Positions 51,801 to 63,670 of a stretch of DNA of 64,000 nucleotides are shown here, in pieces. The translations under genes and the position numbers were made by a program. The notes below the pieces were generated by a model. It had not been told where the DNA came from, did not search any database, and saw only the letters and a list, made by a program, of their open reading frames with translations. This DNA comes from Laguncularia racemosa (Eukaryota > Streptophyta > Magnoliopsida > Myrtales > Combretaceae), in contig JBBMOL010000245.1 in NCBI GenBank assembly GCA_037954665.1, positions 310,001 to 374,000 of the forward strand, in the 5' to 3' direction. Numbering within the stretch: position 1 is the first letter of the stretch; each line of letters begins with the position of its first letter.

Positions 51801-54800
51801 AATCATTTTAGACTAGTTCAATCTCTATGGGACATCTAACCTTCCATATTATTATTATCATTGTTATTGTTGTTGTTATTGTCAAGTTTAATTATCCTAA
51901 TTTTAGTACTAGTTACTATTATTTCCATAAGTTACCATAAACACATTTTACACTTGTAACCAGCTTCATGAGGATCAAACTTACTCTTGTAACTAACTTG
52001 ATCAAAAACTTTAATTTGAATTTGGGAAATTTTTGTTTTTGATTTGATGATATGGTCTATAAAATCAATTTAAGAAACTAAAATACATTTGGATTGATAA
52101 TTAACTCAAATCTCATAAAACACACACACACACACACACACACACATTTTTTATGATCTTTTAAGATCTAAAATGGATCGAGCTTGCATTTTTAGCAAGT
52201 ACAAGTTGAATGTTCATAAAGAACACTTGAATATGGGATAAACATTCAAGCAAATTTCCAAAAAACTAATACCATGAATAGCTAAACTTAACAATTCAAC
52301 AACTTCAATGAATCAAAACATACTGTAACAAGAGTACACTTTGAGTGCATCATAAACTTCATTAATATCATCATGAATCAACTCAAGAATGTTCAAAAGT
52401 ATCAAGAACACATTTAAACTTTCCTAAAAATTTCTGAATAATCAAATCAAACACATTTAACCAAAATTTAATCAAATTAATAGCTAAATGTCTCCAAACT
52501 TCTCCAAATCAAACCCAACCTCCACCAATCCTTCACTTATCATTTCAACACTTAAATGAACTCCAAATGAACATCAAGAATACACCTAACACATCTACAT
52601 GCCACGGCATATATGGGTTGACCAAAACTAAACTTCACCAAACTTGCTTCCAATCAATAAATCACTATCCTAAACTAACATTTACAGGTAAAAAGTTAGA
52701 CTCGAATTCTAGTACTAAAAAAATGTAATTAGGCCCTACTTATGATTAAAGACCAGTCTATTAAGTAATATTTTTAATACTCTTCTATCCTTTACTGTCC
52801 TTTATACTCTCTCTCTCTCAAGTTAATATCTCTTTGTTCTTCTATTGTGTTTACAGTATATCTTTTTAGGGTTTCTACTATATAAGGTTTTCTAACTACT
52901 TTGATGACTTTCATTGCAAGATAAAGAGGGATTAGATTGCTTCAAGTGAGTCTACAACTCCTAAAGGCACTAGATTTGGAGAAATAACAAAGATGTCTCT
53001 TTTTCTAATTATTTTCCCCTTTTATCTATGCATATGTATAATTGTGATCTAACTGTTTCTATTACATTCAAATCTATTTTTCCTGCTTATATCACTAGAT
53101 CCATGTATGCTATAACAATATTATGCTGCTCCTATGGTTTATAAATTTACAAAGTTGCCACATCAACTAGTAATATAGTCTTCATGTCACTTAGGTGCTT
53201 CGTTTGGGTTGTGTTGTAATAAAACCTTTTTCAGCTTAACAAAGGATTTAAAAGAACTTCTCCAACTGTATAAAAAGATTTTAACACGCCATCCATTAGT
53301 CAAAATGGAATTAGGTGTTATAAGACTTGGGAAAATGTAGTCGTATGATGCGAAGCTCTTGTATCAACTCCCTATTCATCCATATGATCGTTCATTTGCC
53401 TAATATATCAAAGCATTACAAAATGATTCAACAATAAGTCATACCTGCAAAGGTTTGTCCATACCAGCAAAATTCGTAAATGAAGGACTTGTCACAATCA
53501 TGCATTTTTTTTAACCTTATTGCATTTGCATCATCTCTGGTCTCCTGACACATTTTTGGTTAATGCTTTTGCCTCATTTGTAGACCCAGCTACCTTAGCC
53601 TCTCGTTACAAATAAATTAAGTGATGAAATATACGAGTTGCTCGCTCTCTCTAAACATGTATACAGTATACACACACACACAAGAAGAAAAGAACTAAAC
53701 GTGATAAGTATGTTTGTGTCTTATGTACGTACATATATGTGTGCATAATGATGCTTTGTTGAGTATATATAGTGTTGTATTGTTGATTACGTATGTCTTG
53801 TTGACAGTCTATATTGTAAGGCAGTAAGCCCCAGTTTTGTTGTGTGTATATATATACATAGATGAGGGATCTGGAGAGCATGATAAAAAGGAAGGATCTA
53901 AGGGTTTTTTTTTGCTTGGATAGATTGACAAAATAGAAAGAGTTGTGATGAAAAACCCCCTCTCTCTACTCTACGAGGGAGAGGAGAATAGGAAAATTGC
54001 ATCTACATTGATATGAATTTCACAAATATGGAATTCAACAACCAAGAAAGCACCAACGTAATCTCATCTGATCCACTTATAATATTCATTAAAATTCTTT
54101 GCAGGCTTACGACTTCAATCAATAAAGCGCCCAACTTGACGTTGATAGCTAAAGCCATTCGAATCGATTCACGCAAACTAAGTAATCCTTTCCATTTAAT
54201 GGATAATTCACGATTATTATACTAGTATGATTGGAACTAGCTAAATGTCGGTTCCTTGTACAAGAAACTAGTAGCTTATTATTTCAATTGATTATCCACC
54301 TATTATCTTCCCATCCCATTACATCAGGGGGGGAAAAAAAAAACCGCGACCTATATTTTAACCTTTTTGTAAACAGGTGACTAATAGTTTTTTCTTTTTC
54401 TTTTTCTTTTTTATCAAAAGGTGATTCATGCTTTACCGAGTGTTCACATTAATTAGAAAACACATATCAACATTTTTTTAATTCATGATAATTAATTTAA
54501 TAAAATAATATTTTTAAATAAATTTAACCACCTCTAATCACCGCAAAAATAGCTTAGTGAATTGTGATCCACCATAGTATATATAGGTCATAACCAACAT
54601 AATAGGTGAATCTTATAAACCACTTATAATATTGATTGTCAAACATTTTAAGATTTATGAATAGCTACCTACCACCTTAAATTAAAATAAATAAATATAA
54701 AAACAAAAAGCAAGTAAAAAACCCAATGGTGAAAATCGGATAATGTAACCTTAACAACTCATTGGGTCCTCTTTTTATTTTTCTTGTTTTATACCTCAGC

Positions 54801-55351
54801 AATGATGTCAGATCAACCAGTGAGTAGATATTCAGAAAAATGTGCAACTTTCCATGTTTACAAACTCTGGGAACTAATGTGACGAATTAAGAAATATTTT
54901 ATTTTCAAAGTAAATCCTTGAATGGTAAATTAATGGTCAAACAGCATAAAACTAGTTTAACAAATTCTCATATAGACAGTAGAACAGTAACAAAAACATC
55001 ACATCAATTTCAACTTGGGGATTCGATTTATGGATGTGCTATTCCATTAGGTGTATCACGTGTGCAGCATGCCACGCACTGCACGTGATGTAAGGAAGGA
55101 TCAGTATTGTACATGAACAGTCTCCTAAAGAAAATGTAGTTGGAAGAGGGATAAAGAAGGGGAAATAAGAATCTTAAGCGACGACAATATCAGTGATAGA
55201 TGGTGAATCATAGAATATAAAAGAAAGGTGGTTATAGGGAATATAACAGACCCTGTATTGTAAGCGAAGACAATATTGGCGATGGATGGTGAACCATTTT
55301 AAGCAGACATTGCAGTATATCTAAAAATGTTACGATACAATTTCTGCTACA
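48805..55351. other. Intergenic, repeat-rich, no gene seen
   Basis: Long AT-rich stretch. The text at 49.85-51.2 kb has the feel of a decayed gypsy-type LTR or untranslated region (balanced composition, many in-frame stops), but I found no paired LTR or boundary. An (AC)13 microsatellite lies at 52120-52145. Two diverged 35-base copies of AAGCGA(C/A)GACAATAT with GATGGTGAA(T/C)CAT lie at about 55176-55210 and 55262-55296. Confidence 0.45.
52120..52145. repeat. (AC)13 microsatellite
   Basis: Thirteen uninterrupted AC units. Confidence 0.95.
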
Positions 55352-56637
55352 AGGTTATTAAAATCGTAATTTTACATAAAATCGTTAAAGACTTCGTAGA
55401 ATCGAAACGTAAAAACGTAAGTTTCTACAATCTATGTAAAATATCTTTTAAATATTATAAATTTACTTACAATAATCATTAAAAAATATAATAAATAATA
55501 GAAACAAGAAAATTCAATATTTATTTTAGCCATAAATTACAAATTTACAACAAAAATCATAATATAGATAATTAAGCATAAGTTATATAATATAGATATT
55601 TTATTTCTAAAATGATAAATCATGTATAAAGCAAGTTTTACCTGGTTATATATATAAAAACTAAAAGATAATAGATAAAATTTAAAAATTAATTGTGACT
55701 TTAAGAAATTACTAATAAATAAAAGTTGATAACAAAGATATTCTATTAGAAAGGAGTAATATAAAAAAATGACAAATAATTACTAACAAAAAATAAATAA
55801 TAAAGAAAATACTATAATAAGAAAAACCTTCAAAATTATATATTACTAGATAAATTTTTACACTATTCGTGATTATTAATTCAAAATATATTTACTTAAT
55901 AATATTCCATATTTACTTAACTATAAGATATTGAAAAGATAGAAATATAAATACATTTATACATTTCCTATAAAATTAAAAATCTAAAAAATTCTTATAA
56001 AGTAAAAGTTATCCACCCTTTATTTTATTTACTATTATAAAAATATTAATTAAAATAAGGAAAGTTACAGCAATTAAACATGAATGCTTTAACACGAACA
56101 TGATCACAAATAGAAACAAGAAGACTAACAATTGACGAACACAAACACAAAGACTTCAATGCAATGCAATACACTAACAAGAAATGAGTGATGATTGACG
56201 AACTTGTTGGGGTATGGCTCATACTCCCCTACAATAGAAAAGCATGTGGGTCCTGCTCTACGTTGAGCAGGCGGGGGTCTAGGGAAGCCGCCCCGACGGG
56301 GGCCTCAAGGGGGCAGCGCCCCCTAGACGCTGGGAGACTTTTAGCAATTAATCACATATTTGTTTATTAAAAGTTTGGGCTTATGCCCATGAATGGCTAT
56401 TATTACATATTTGTTTATCCAGATCCGAATGGCTAAAATTTTACTTAATTATGCAATATTGTGGAATCGGTGAAAATGTTCAAACTCATGATTTTGACGA
56501 TTTTACTGTTTAAAATCGCGATTCTATTACGATTTTACTTCTCCCCGATTTTGTATGCGAGCTAACTAGAAATATGTATCCAAACTCATAAAATCGTTGA
56601 ATCGTACGAGTTAACTTGCGAATTTGATAACTTTGAT
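55352..56637. mobile_element. Possible inverted-repeat DNA element with GC-rich insert
   Basis: The left edge has AAGGTTATTAAAATCGTAA (about 55352). The right edge, read on the other strand, has AAAGTTATCAAATTCGCAA (ending about 56637): 15 of 19 matches in inverted orientation. Both flanks are dense in AAAATCGT/ACGATTTT words. The centre is very AT-rich except for the GC-rich block at 56211-56340. No clear target duplication was found, so the limits are approximate. Confidence 0.4.
56269..56335. repeat. GC-rich patch with hairpin
   Basis: About 67 bases with a strikingly high G+C content inside a region that is otherwise about three-quarters A+T. It contains GGGGGCAGCGCCCCC, a perfect hairpin stem of GGGGGC and GCCCCC. 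A nearby GGGGTATG/CATACTCCCC pair lies at about 56209-56231. Such GC-rich words occur in leaders of some plant LTR elements; no family is assigned. Confidence 0.6.
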
Positions 56638-56990
56638 ATACCCTATAACCACCTTTCATTTTTCATTACTATATTCTATAAGCCATTTTCCAATTCAATA
56701 AACATGCATGATTCTTCAATGAGAAATCCCACCTTTTAACCAAAACTAGAATTCTGCTATTTTCTCACTTTGGAAGTCTATAATCATGAGGGTCCTCAGC
56801 AGACAGATAATATTACACACTCCTGGGAAACTCATAGGTTTTTCATAGCAAATTGTATGGAGTTATTCACTCTTCCTCCGCAGACATATAATATACAAAC
56901 TCATAGGCTATTTCATATAGATTATTCTGTAGTTTCAAATTTTTTCTGCAAATATTAAGCAAGAATAACTCTAAAGAGTTGAATGGCCTG

Positions 56991-59900
56991 TCATAGCTTA
57001 GGTTTCAAGTCACTTTGAGAAAATTGTTGCCGCAAAACCCTTCTCATAACCTTGTTTGTTGCAGTCCTTGGAAGTGAAGACAGGGGGACAACAGAAGCAA
57101 CCTACAGTAGCAGTATTAAGTAAGATTACTAGGAGGGATGGAAAAGTATACAGCAGGGTACTGCTACATAGAGCATAAATCCATACCCTAAAAAGAGGGT
57201 TTAGTTTCTTTTGAACTGCTGAATTGAAAGACAGCCTGAGTTGATTTAAATCAGGAGCTGGATTACCAGAATCCCTGAATACAACAGCAATTACCAGCTG
57301 CTCAGGGCCACCTTTGGGAGGGGGCACTCCAATGGCTGCTGTTTCGAGGACATTTTCATCAGCAGAATTACAGATTCTTTCTATCTCAATTGAACTCACC
57401 TGTTTAAAAAGGCACAAAATCAGGGGAATTTTCCCATCAAATGCTTAAGTGCATGAGTTGAAAACATCTGCAACAAGAAGTAGGCAGTTTCGGTGCATAA
57501 ACTAACGAGCTGTTAGATGCCAACCAGACCTGGTCTGAGTCAGGAATGAGTTGAGTCATCAAGGGTCTTATATGAGCTACTTAAGATAGTTAGTTTCATA
57601 GGTTTACTTTTACATGCTTTAACTTTCTGTGGTTTGGTTTGTAGAGCAGTTTAGGTGCAGCCGTGCCTAGCATTCTCCTTAATTTTCTCTTTGTTGTGTA
57701 AGTTATTTAATGTACTACATGTAGGTCTGGCAGTTTTGTTCACGTTCACATATCTGAAATGGGAATGAAGAGAAGAGTATCACTTTCCAGAAAAATTGTT
57801 TCCCTTATAGCACATTAGATTTGCGGAACAGAATAAGATAAAGATAAAATTGCAATTCTTAAATAATAGAATAAAAAAGTGGCAGCAATTCCATATAGTT
57901 CTTCTAAGGCCTCATAAATAGATATGAAAATATAATATAAAAAATAAAGAAATAACTATTCCCTTAATCCCAAAATGGAATTGCAATTCCCATTTTATAA
58001 TAATAACAATTTCATGAAATAATTATTCCGTCAACCAAATGCAGAAATAAATCTGCAATAGAGGAATAACTATCTTATTTCACCTCTATTAAGCCAACAA
58101 AACATGACTTTAAAGATTATGGGTTCGCTCTTGAATTTTTCTGGGTTCTCTTGAATTGAACCCTAAACATTTATCAAAATAGCTAGAAAAGGTAAGAAGT
58201 TCAAGAATACATTACCCACCAATATTTTTCACTTTGTAGACCTATATGATACGGATGCCTTTCTTGAAAGGCAATATAATAGAAAGAAATCAATAATACT
58301 TAATGGAGCATAACTATGATACCTCTTTTATTTTATTTCCTTTCTTGTTTTAGTTACTATATTTACATATCCTAGACCAAGAATTTGCTTTCCTTTTTTG
58401 GTGTTACCTATAAAGAGGAACTTATTATTCAATAAATCAAGTTTTATTCTGGAAAAATAATCTAAGAGGGGGCTCCATTGAAGGAGAGTCTGCCTCCAAT
58501 TGTTCACCATAGCTTCTAGGGGAAAATTATTGGTGTCTAGACCTATAACTAGATCCTACACCAAGAAACATAACATCTTGGTATTAAAGCCAAAAGTTAT
58601 GGGTGACATGGATAATTTAGCAGCTAAACTGGAAGCTTTTATGGAACAAATGGCGATGAGACAGCGGTCACTAGAAGAGCAAGTGGCTGAACTATCAATG
58701 TTGATCAAAGACAAAGGGAAGGAACCTGACCGAGATGAGGAAAAAAATCAGGGTAGCAGTAATTTCGTCCGAAATTAAAGTGCGGGTTCAAGAGACAAAT
58801 TAGAGTAAGGAGGAGGCTCTATGGTACCGAGGTACTCCAAGATGGAATTCCTGACGTATGATGGCGCTGAGGATCCTTTAGGGTGGCTAAAAAGATGCGA
58901 GAAGTTTTTTGCCAATCAAAGAACGACTAAGGAAGATAAAGTAGGACTAGTCGCATTCCATCTGCTGGGTGAGGCACAGCTGTGGTTTGATCAAGCGAAA
59001 CAAGAAGAGATGGATATGACGTGGGAACGGTTCAAGGAAATTGTCATATGAGGTTTGGACCACCGATGAGTAATAATCCTTTAGGAGAGCTAGCCAACTT
59101 CAAACAAAGTGGATTGGTAGAAGAATATCAACGCCAATTCCAAACATTATTGGCTAGAACATCCGGCCTAAGACCACAACAACAAGTGGATCTTTTTACA
59201 GTGGGGCTAAAGGAAGAACTACGAATTGATATTGAATTGCAACAGCCGGGTAATCTTGGAATTGCCACGAATATGGCTAGAACCTTAGAGCGGAAACACG
59301 CGGTGTCCTAAGGATCCTTAACCACGACGAGCAACATCAACTAGCCAACGCACAAATCCAGCAATAAGGAATCGACTATTTTCGCTACTAAGAGTTTTGT
59401 CAAAGGTGGAACACAAACAACAAAACCGGTGGGGAACAATAATAGAGTAACATCTTCACCATCGTTTATCAAGAGATTAAGACGCACGGAAATAGCAGAG
59501 AGGGGAGCCAAAGGACTGTGCTATAACTGTGATGAATCTTATACATTGAGACACAAATGTAAAAGGTTGTTTTGGATTGAGATTCCTAATTCCGATAGTG
59601 ATACAGATGAAGACAAGGGAGATGATCTGGAGATTTCCTTGAATGCAATCAGTGGAACACGGAATTCTCCTACCATACAATTATTGGCGAAAATGTCGGG
59701 AGTAGTTGTGTTAGTGTTGGTGGACTCTGAAAGTACACATAACTTCTTACGTGAAGGTCTAATCTTAAGCTTGGGATTGGAGGTATGGAAAAGACCAGGA
59801 CTGAACGTATGTGTGGCAAATGGGGAATGAGTACCTAGCATGGGCATATGCAAATCAATCTCACTTCAGGTGGGAAAAGATACCTTCCATGCGGATTTTT

Positions 59901-62900
59901 ATACTATTCCATTAGAAGGATTTGATGTGATTCTAGGGGTTAAATGGTTGTGTACTCTTGGACCTATCTTGTGGGATTTTAGTTCATTAACTATGAAATT
60001 CGTTTTAGAAGGGAATAAGGTCTTGTGGCAAGGTCAAAAACCAGAGGTAGATCCACAGCTTAACTTGATACAAACACACAATCAAGTCACTATTATCTTG
60101 CAAAATCTATTAGCGGAGTTTGCAAATTTGTTCACGGAGCCTTCAAGTTTACCTCCTAATCGTAAGTGTGATGATCGCATACCTCTTTTGCTTGGCACAG
60201 GACCAGTGGTGGTTAGACCTTATAGATACCCACATCTCCAAAAAGATGAAATTGAGAGACAGTGTACACAGGTGCTATAGCAAGGCATTTTCTTCTCTAG
60301 TACTATTACTAAAGAAACGTGACAGTTCATGGTGTTTCTGTGTGGATTATCGAGAGCTCAATGCATACACCATCAAAGATAAATTTCCGATACCAGTGGT
60401 GGATGAATTACATAGGGCTCAACATTTTACCAAATTAGACCTACGATCTAGATACCACCAAGTCAAGACGGCGCCGGCAGATGTGGAGAAGACAGCTTTT
60501 AGAACTCACCATGGGCACTTCGAATTTTTGGTTATGCCTTTTGGGCTTACAAATGCTCCCTCAACCTTTCAAAGCTTGATGAATGAAGTCTTTCGACCTC
60601 ATTTACGTAAGTTTGTCTTGGTTTTCTTTGATGATATATTAGTTTATAGCAAAACGTGGGTGGAGCACATGCAACATGTGAGGGTAGTTTTTTATCTATT
60701 GCACACTAATATCTTATTTTTAAAGAAGCCCAAGTGTTCCTTTAGTGAGCCACAAATAACCTATCTAGGGCATATCATTCATGGTGCTAGTGTAGTAGAT
60801 AAAACAAAAATTGAAGCCATCATTGAGTGGCCAACTCCACAATCTACCAAGGCTTTACGGGGTTTTCTCGGACTAGCAGGTTACTACCGAAAATTCATCA
60901 AAGATTATGGGCAAATGGTAGCACCTTTAACTAGTCTCTTAAAGAAAAATGCCTTTCACTGGAGTAAAGAAACTGATGACATCGCTTTCAACTGCCCCTG
61001 TTTTGTAGCTACCCCATATTGAGGAAGAGTTTGTGGTAGAATGTGATGCTTCTGGCAGCAGGATTGGAGCTATCTTGCAACAGCAAAATCACCACATTGC
61101 TTTTTTCAGCCGTATACTTGCTGACCAGCACCTTAAATTGCTACCTATGAACGGGAATTGATAGGATTGGCTAAAGCAGTGTCTCATTAACACCCATACT
61201 TATGGGGTAGGCCCTTTATCATTCGCACAAATCATTTCAGCATTAAATGCTTGCTCGAACAATCCCCACGACAGCATTGGCTAAGTAAATTAATGGGGTT
61301 TGATTTTCGGATAGAATTTAAAGCTGGGAAAATGAACAAGATTGCCGATGCATTATCTCAACGTGATGAAGATTCAGATTCTACCCACATCATGGCCGTC
61401 TCCTTTCCACACATTGAAATATTTGAGACTGTTAAGCAAGAAATTGCAGCATCCCAAGAATTATTACTGCTGCAACAACGAGTTGAACAAGGCGAGTTGG
61501 GAACGGATTGGGCTGTCCGGGATGGGCTAATATTTTTTAAAGGGAAGGTATATCTTTTGGCTACATCTCCACTTGTTTCCACCATTATTTCAGCTATCTA
61601 TGACACGACTCATGAAGGGGGACAAAAGATAATACACTGCATTCGCCAAGATTTTTATTGAAAAGGTGTGAAACGCGTTGTCCTTGAATTTATTCAGAAT
61701 TGTGTAATATGCCAACACCACAAATGGCAAACCTTACAACCGGCCGGTTTACTTCAACCTCTTCCAATACCACAAGTGTAGTCTGATATTTCAATGAATT
61801 TTGTAGAAGGGTTGCCTAAGGTTCGGGGTAAATCAGTTCTCATGGTTGTGGTAGATTGGCTTTCTAAATATGCCCATTTTCTACCCTTAGCTCATCCATT
61901 CACAGCCATCACTGTAGCCACTATTTTCTTTACCAAAGTGTTTAAACTTCATGGCTTACCGGAATCCATAGTCTTGGATAGGGACAAGGTTTTCCTTAGT
62001 ATGTTTTGGAAGGAATTATTTCGCTTGAGCGGATCTAAATTAGCTTTCTCTTCTGCTTACCATCCTCAATCTAATGGTCAAACTTAGGTGGTGAATTGTA
62101 CTATTGAAATATACTTAAGGTGCCTCACGGGCGATCATCCGAAACAATGGGTTGATTGGATTCCTTAGGTTGAATACTGTTACAACACCTCTTACCATAC
62201 TGCTCTTGGCACCACTCCTTTCCAGCTGGTTTATGGTCAAGAAACTCCTCGGCTTCTTTCGTATACTAGCGGCTCTACACGGGTTGAAGCAATAGATCAA
62301 CTCCTTCAAGATAGAGATACCATACTACAAGCTGCTCATGAGAAGCTATTACAAGCTCAACAGCGGATGAAGACCACATAAGATTCTCGGCATAGAGAGT
62401 TGAGTTTTGACATTGGGGAATGGGTATTGTTACGGCTTCAACCATACCGCCGGCTATCCATAGCACATCAGAAACATCATAAACTTCTTCCGAAGTACTT
62501 TGGACCTTTTCGCATCCTAGCCAAAGTCGGCCATGTTGCTTACAAGCTTGAACTTCCAATAGATAGTCGCATCCATGAAGTGTTTCACGTGTCTCTCCTC
62601 AAGGCGTTTCAAGGACCTCCACCAATGATCGAGGGCAATTTACCACCACTACGTGAAGGCAAGGCTTTACCAAAGCCTCAAGCTATTCTTCGCAATAGAC
62701 TTAACAGAGGCACCAGAGAACTCTTAGTCTACTAGACAGGTGGTGCTCCAAAAGATGCCACTTGGTAGACTCTTGCAAACTTCCAGGCAACTTATCCAGA
62801 CTTTGAGCTTGAGGACAAGCTAAAGGACAAGAGGGGGAGTAATGATACGGATGCCTTTCTTGGAAGGCAATATAATAGAAAGAAATCAATAATACTTAAT

Positions 62901-63670
62901 GGTACATAACTGTGATAGCTCTTTTATCTTGTTTCTTTTCTTATTTTAGTTACTATATTTACATATCCTAGACCAAGGATTTGCTTTCCTTTTTTAGTGT
63001 TACCTATAAAGAGGGACTTATTATTCAATAAAGATCAAGTTTCATTCTGGAAAAATAATCTAAGAGGGGGCTCCATTGAAGGAGAGTCTGCCTCCAATTG
63101 TTCACCATAGCTTCTAGGGAAAATTATTGGTGTCTAGACCTATAACTAGATCCTACGCCAAGGAACATAACACTATAACAAGAAGAAAAGATGATAGTGT
63201 GACTTCTTCTGCCCCTATATTGAATAGACTTTGAAGAGGTATGCATGCACTACTTTTAATGACCAAAAGGAGTGTGGCTGAAATGGCAATAGCCACATGA
63301 TTGCCTCTTCAGGCTAGTATGGTGAGAGAGAGCTAAAATCTTGCCAAACATGGATCACTTAGGTTGAATACATACCTTGATACCTCCAAGGTTCATGGTA
63401 TCATCTGCACGACCATGTGCATGATAGTATCCTTTAGAAGTACGCTCAAAGACATCTCCATGCCTCCGCAAAACCTACATAATTTAAAGCATGATTGGAC
63501 TTGTTGCAACCAAAAAACTACATTCCTGAAGATCTGAAGCTCACATTTCCCTTCCAAATAGGCATTCCTTTAAAATAGATATCATAATGGTTAGCATTAA
63601 GCAAAGTTGTAGAAGCTCCAAACATGATGGGCCCAACTGCCAATTCCCCAATCCCTGGAGCATCTTGTGG
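56991..63670 (-). CDS. AAE17: Acyl-activating enzyme 17-like (peroxisomal), 3' part, partial
   Basis: Four minus-strand exons, all phase 0 with GT-AG junctions: 63545-63670 (42 codons), 63376-63474 (33), 57187-57399 (71), 56991-57101 (36 plus stop). The 5' part lies beyond the right edge. The product is the C-terminal region of an adenylate-forming acyl-CoA synthetase: APGIGELAVGP, YDIYFKGMP, the A8 hinge GRADDTMNLGGIK|VSSIEIER, ETAAIGVPPPKGGPEQLVIA, LNPLFR, and PRTATNKVMRRVLRQQF with the A10 catalytic Lys. Wording matches plant AAE17 better than AAE18. The protein ends PKL, a described plant variant of the peroxisomal PTS1 signal. The family makes acyl-CoA from a carboxylic acid, ATP and CoA; the substrate is unknown. 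The intron between the second and third listed exons spans 5976 bases, of which 4926 are a gypsy retrotransposon. Confidence 0.93.
58247..58575 (+). repeat. Chromovirus 5' LTR
   Basis: Starts TGATACGGATGCCTTTCTT and ends AGAAACATAACA. Contains TTACCTATAAAGAGGAAC, a likely TATA-type promoter region, and CAATAAATCAAG, a possible polyadenylation word. Confidence 0.93.
58577..58590 (+). promoter_or_regulatory. Decayed primer-binding site
   Basis: CTTGGTATTAAAGC directly follows the 5' LTR. It matches the common plant initiator tRNA-Met site TGGTATCAGAGC except for two transitions (C to T, G to A). Confidence 0.7.
58599..59830 (+). pseudogene. Chromovirus gag-protease remnant
   Basis: Broken plus-strand reading through several frames. 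First a helical segment (LEAFMEQMAMRQRSLEEQV), then the gag core (KMEFLTYDGAEDPLGWLKRC, LLGEAQLWFDQ, LANFKQSGLVEEYQRQFQTL). A damaged zinc knuckle CYNCDESYTLRHKC lies near 59519-59560, and protease with VDSESTHNFL where the family has DSG. Stops at 58776, 59049 and 59828 and at least one frameshift make it non-coding. The changed protease triad is a further defect. Confidence 0.85.
59840..61250 (+). pseudogene. Chromovirus reverse transcriptase-RNase H remnant
   Basis: Protease end and RT start at 59840-60280 (GFDVILGVKWL, then a TAG at 60278). The RT core follows, with FCVDYRELNAYTIKDKFPIP, FTKLDLRSRYHQV, FEFLVMPFGLTNAPSTFQSL and the active site FFDD (Asp-Asp codons at 60630-60635). The connection domain has LRGFLGLAGYYRKFI. 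RNase H follows after a frame change at about 61020 with VVECDASGSRIGAIL. RT catalytic residues look intact, but the polyprotein is interrupted. Confidence 0.9.
61251..62835 (+). pseudogene. Chromovirus integrase-chromodomain remnant
   Basis: RNase H end (FDFRIEFKAGKMNKIADALS), zinc-binding region (ending with a stop at 61659), then the integrase core: MNFVEGLPKV, VVDWLSKYAHFLPLAHPF, HGLPESIVLDRDKVF, SSAYHPQSNGQT. The C-terminal domain has PKYFGPFRILAKVGHVAYKL and RIHEVFHVSLLK. A chromodomain-like tail follows (ELLVY, stop, TGGAPKDATW, then FQATYPDFELEDKL). In-frame stops at 61779, 62085, 62166, 62379 and 62733. Confidence 0.9.
62843..63172 (+). repeat. Chromovirus 3' LTR
   Basis: Partner of 58247-58575. 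Preceded by the purine tract at 62827-62842 and followed by the CTATA target duplication. Confidence 0.93.

Larger units (their letters stand above)
58242..63177 (+). mobile_element. Ty3/gypsy chromovirus inserted in an AAE17-like intron
   Basis: Element 58247-63172 (4926 bases) with LTRs of 329 and 330 bases starting TG and ending CA. It is bounded by the perfect 5-bp duplication CTATA (58242-58246 and 63173-63177). A primer site variant TTGGTATTAAAGCC follows the left LTR. The purine tract AAGAGGGGGAGT precedes the right LTR. Domain order gag, protease, RT, RNase H, integrase, chromodomain defines a chromovirus. The LTRs differ at about 15 positions plus two small indels (roughly 4-5 percent), so the insertion is moderately old. 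It lies opposite to the host gene. Confidence 0.95.

Noticed and set aside
56188..56370. 60-codon frame across the GC-rich patch
   Set aside because: The Gly/Arg/Ala-rich translation is caused by the GC-rich hairpin block, not by coding selection.
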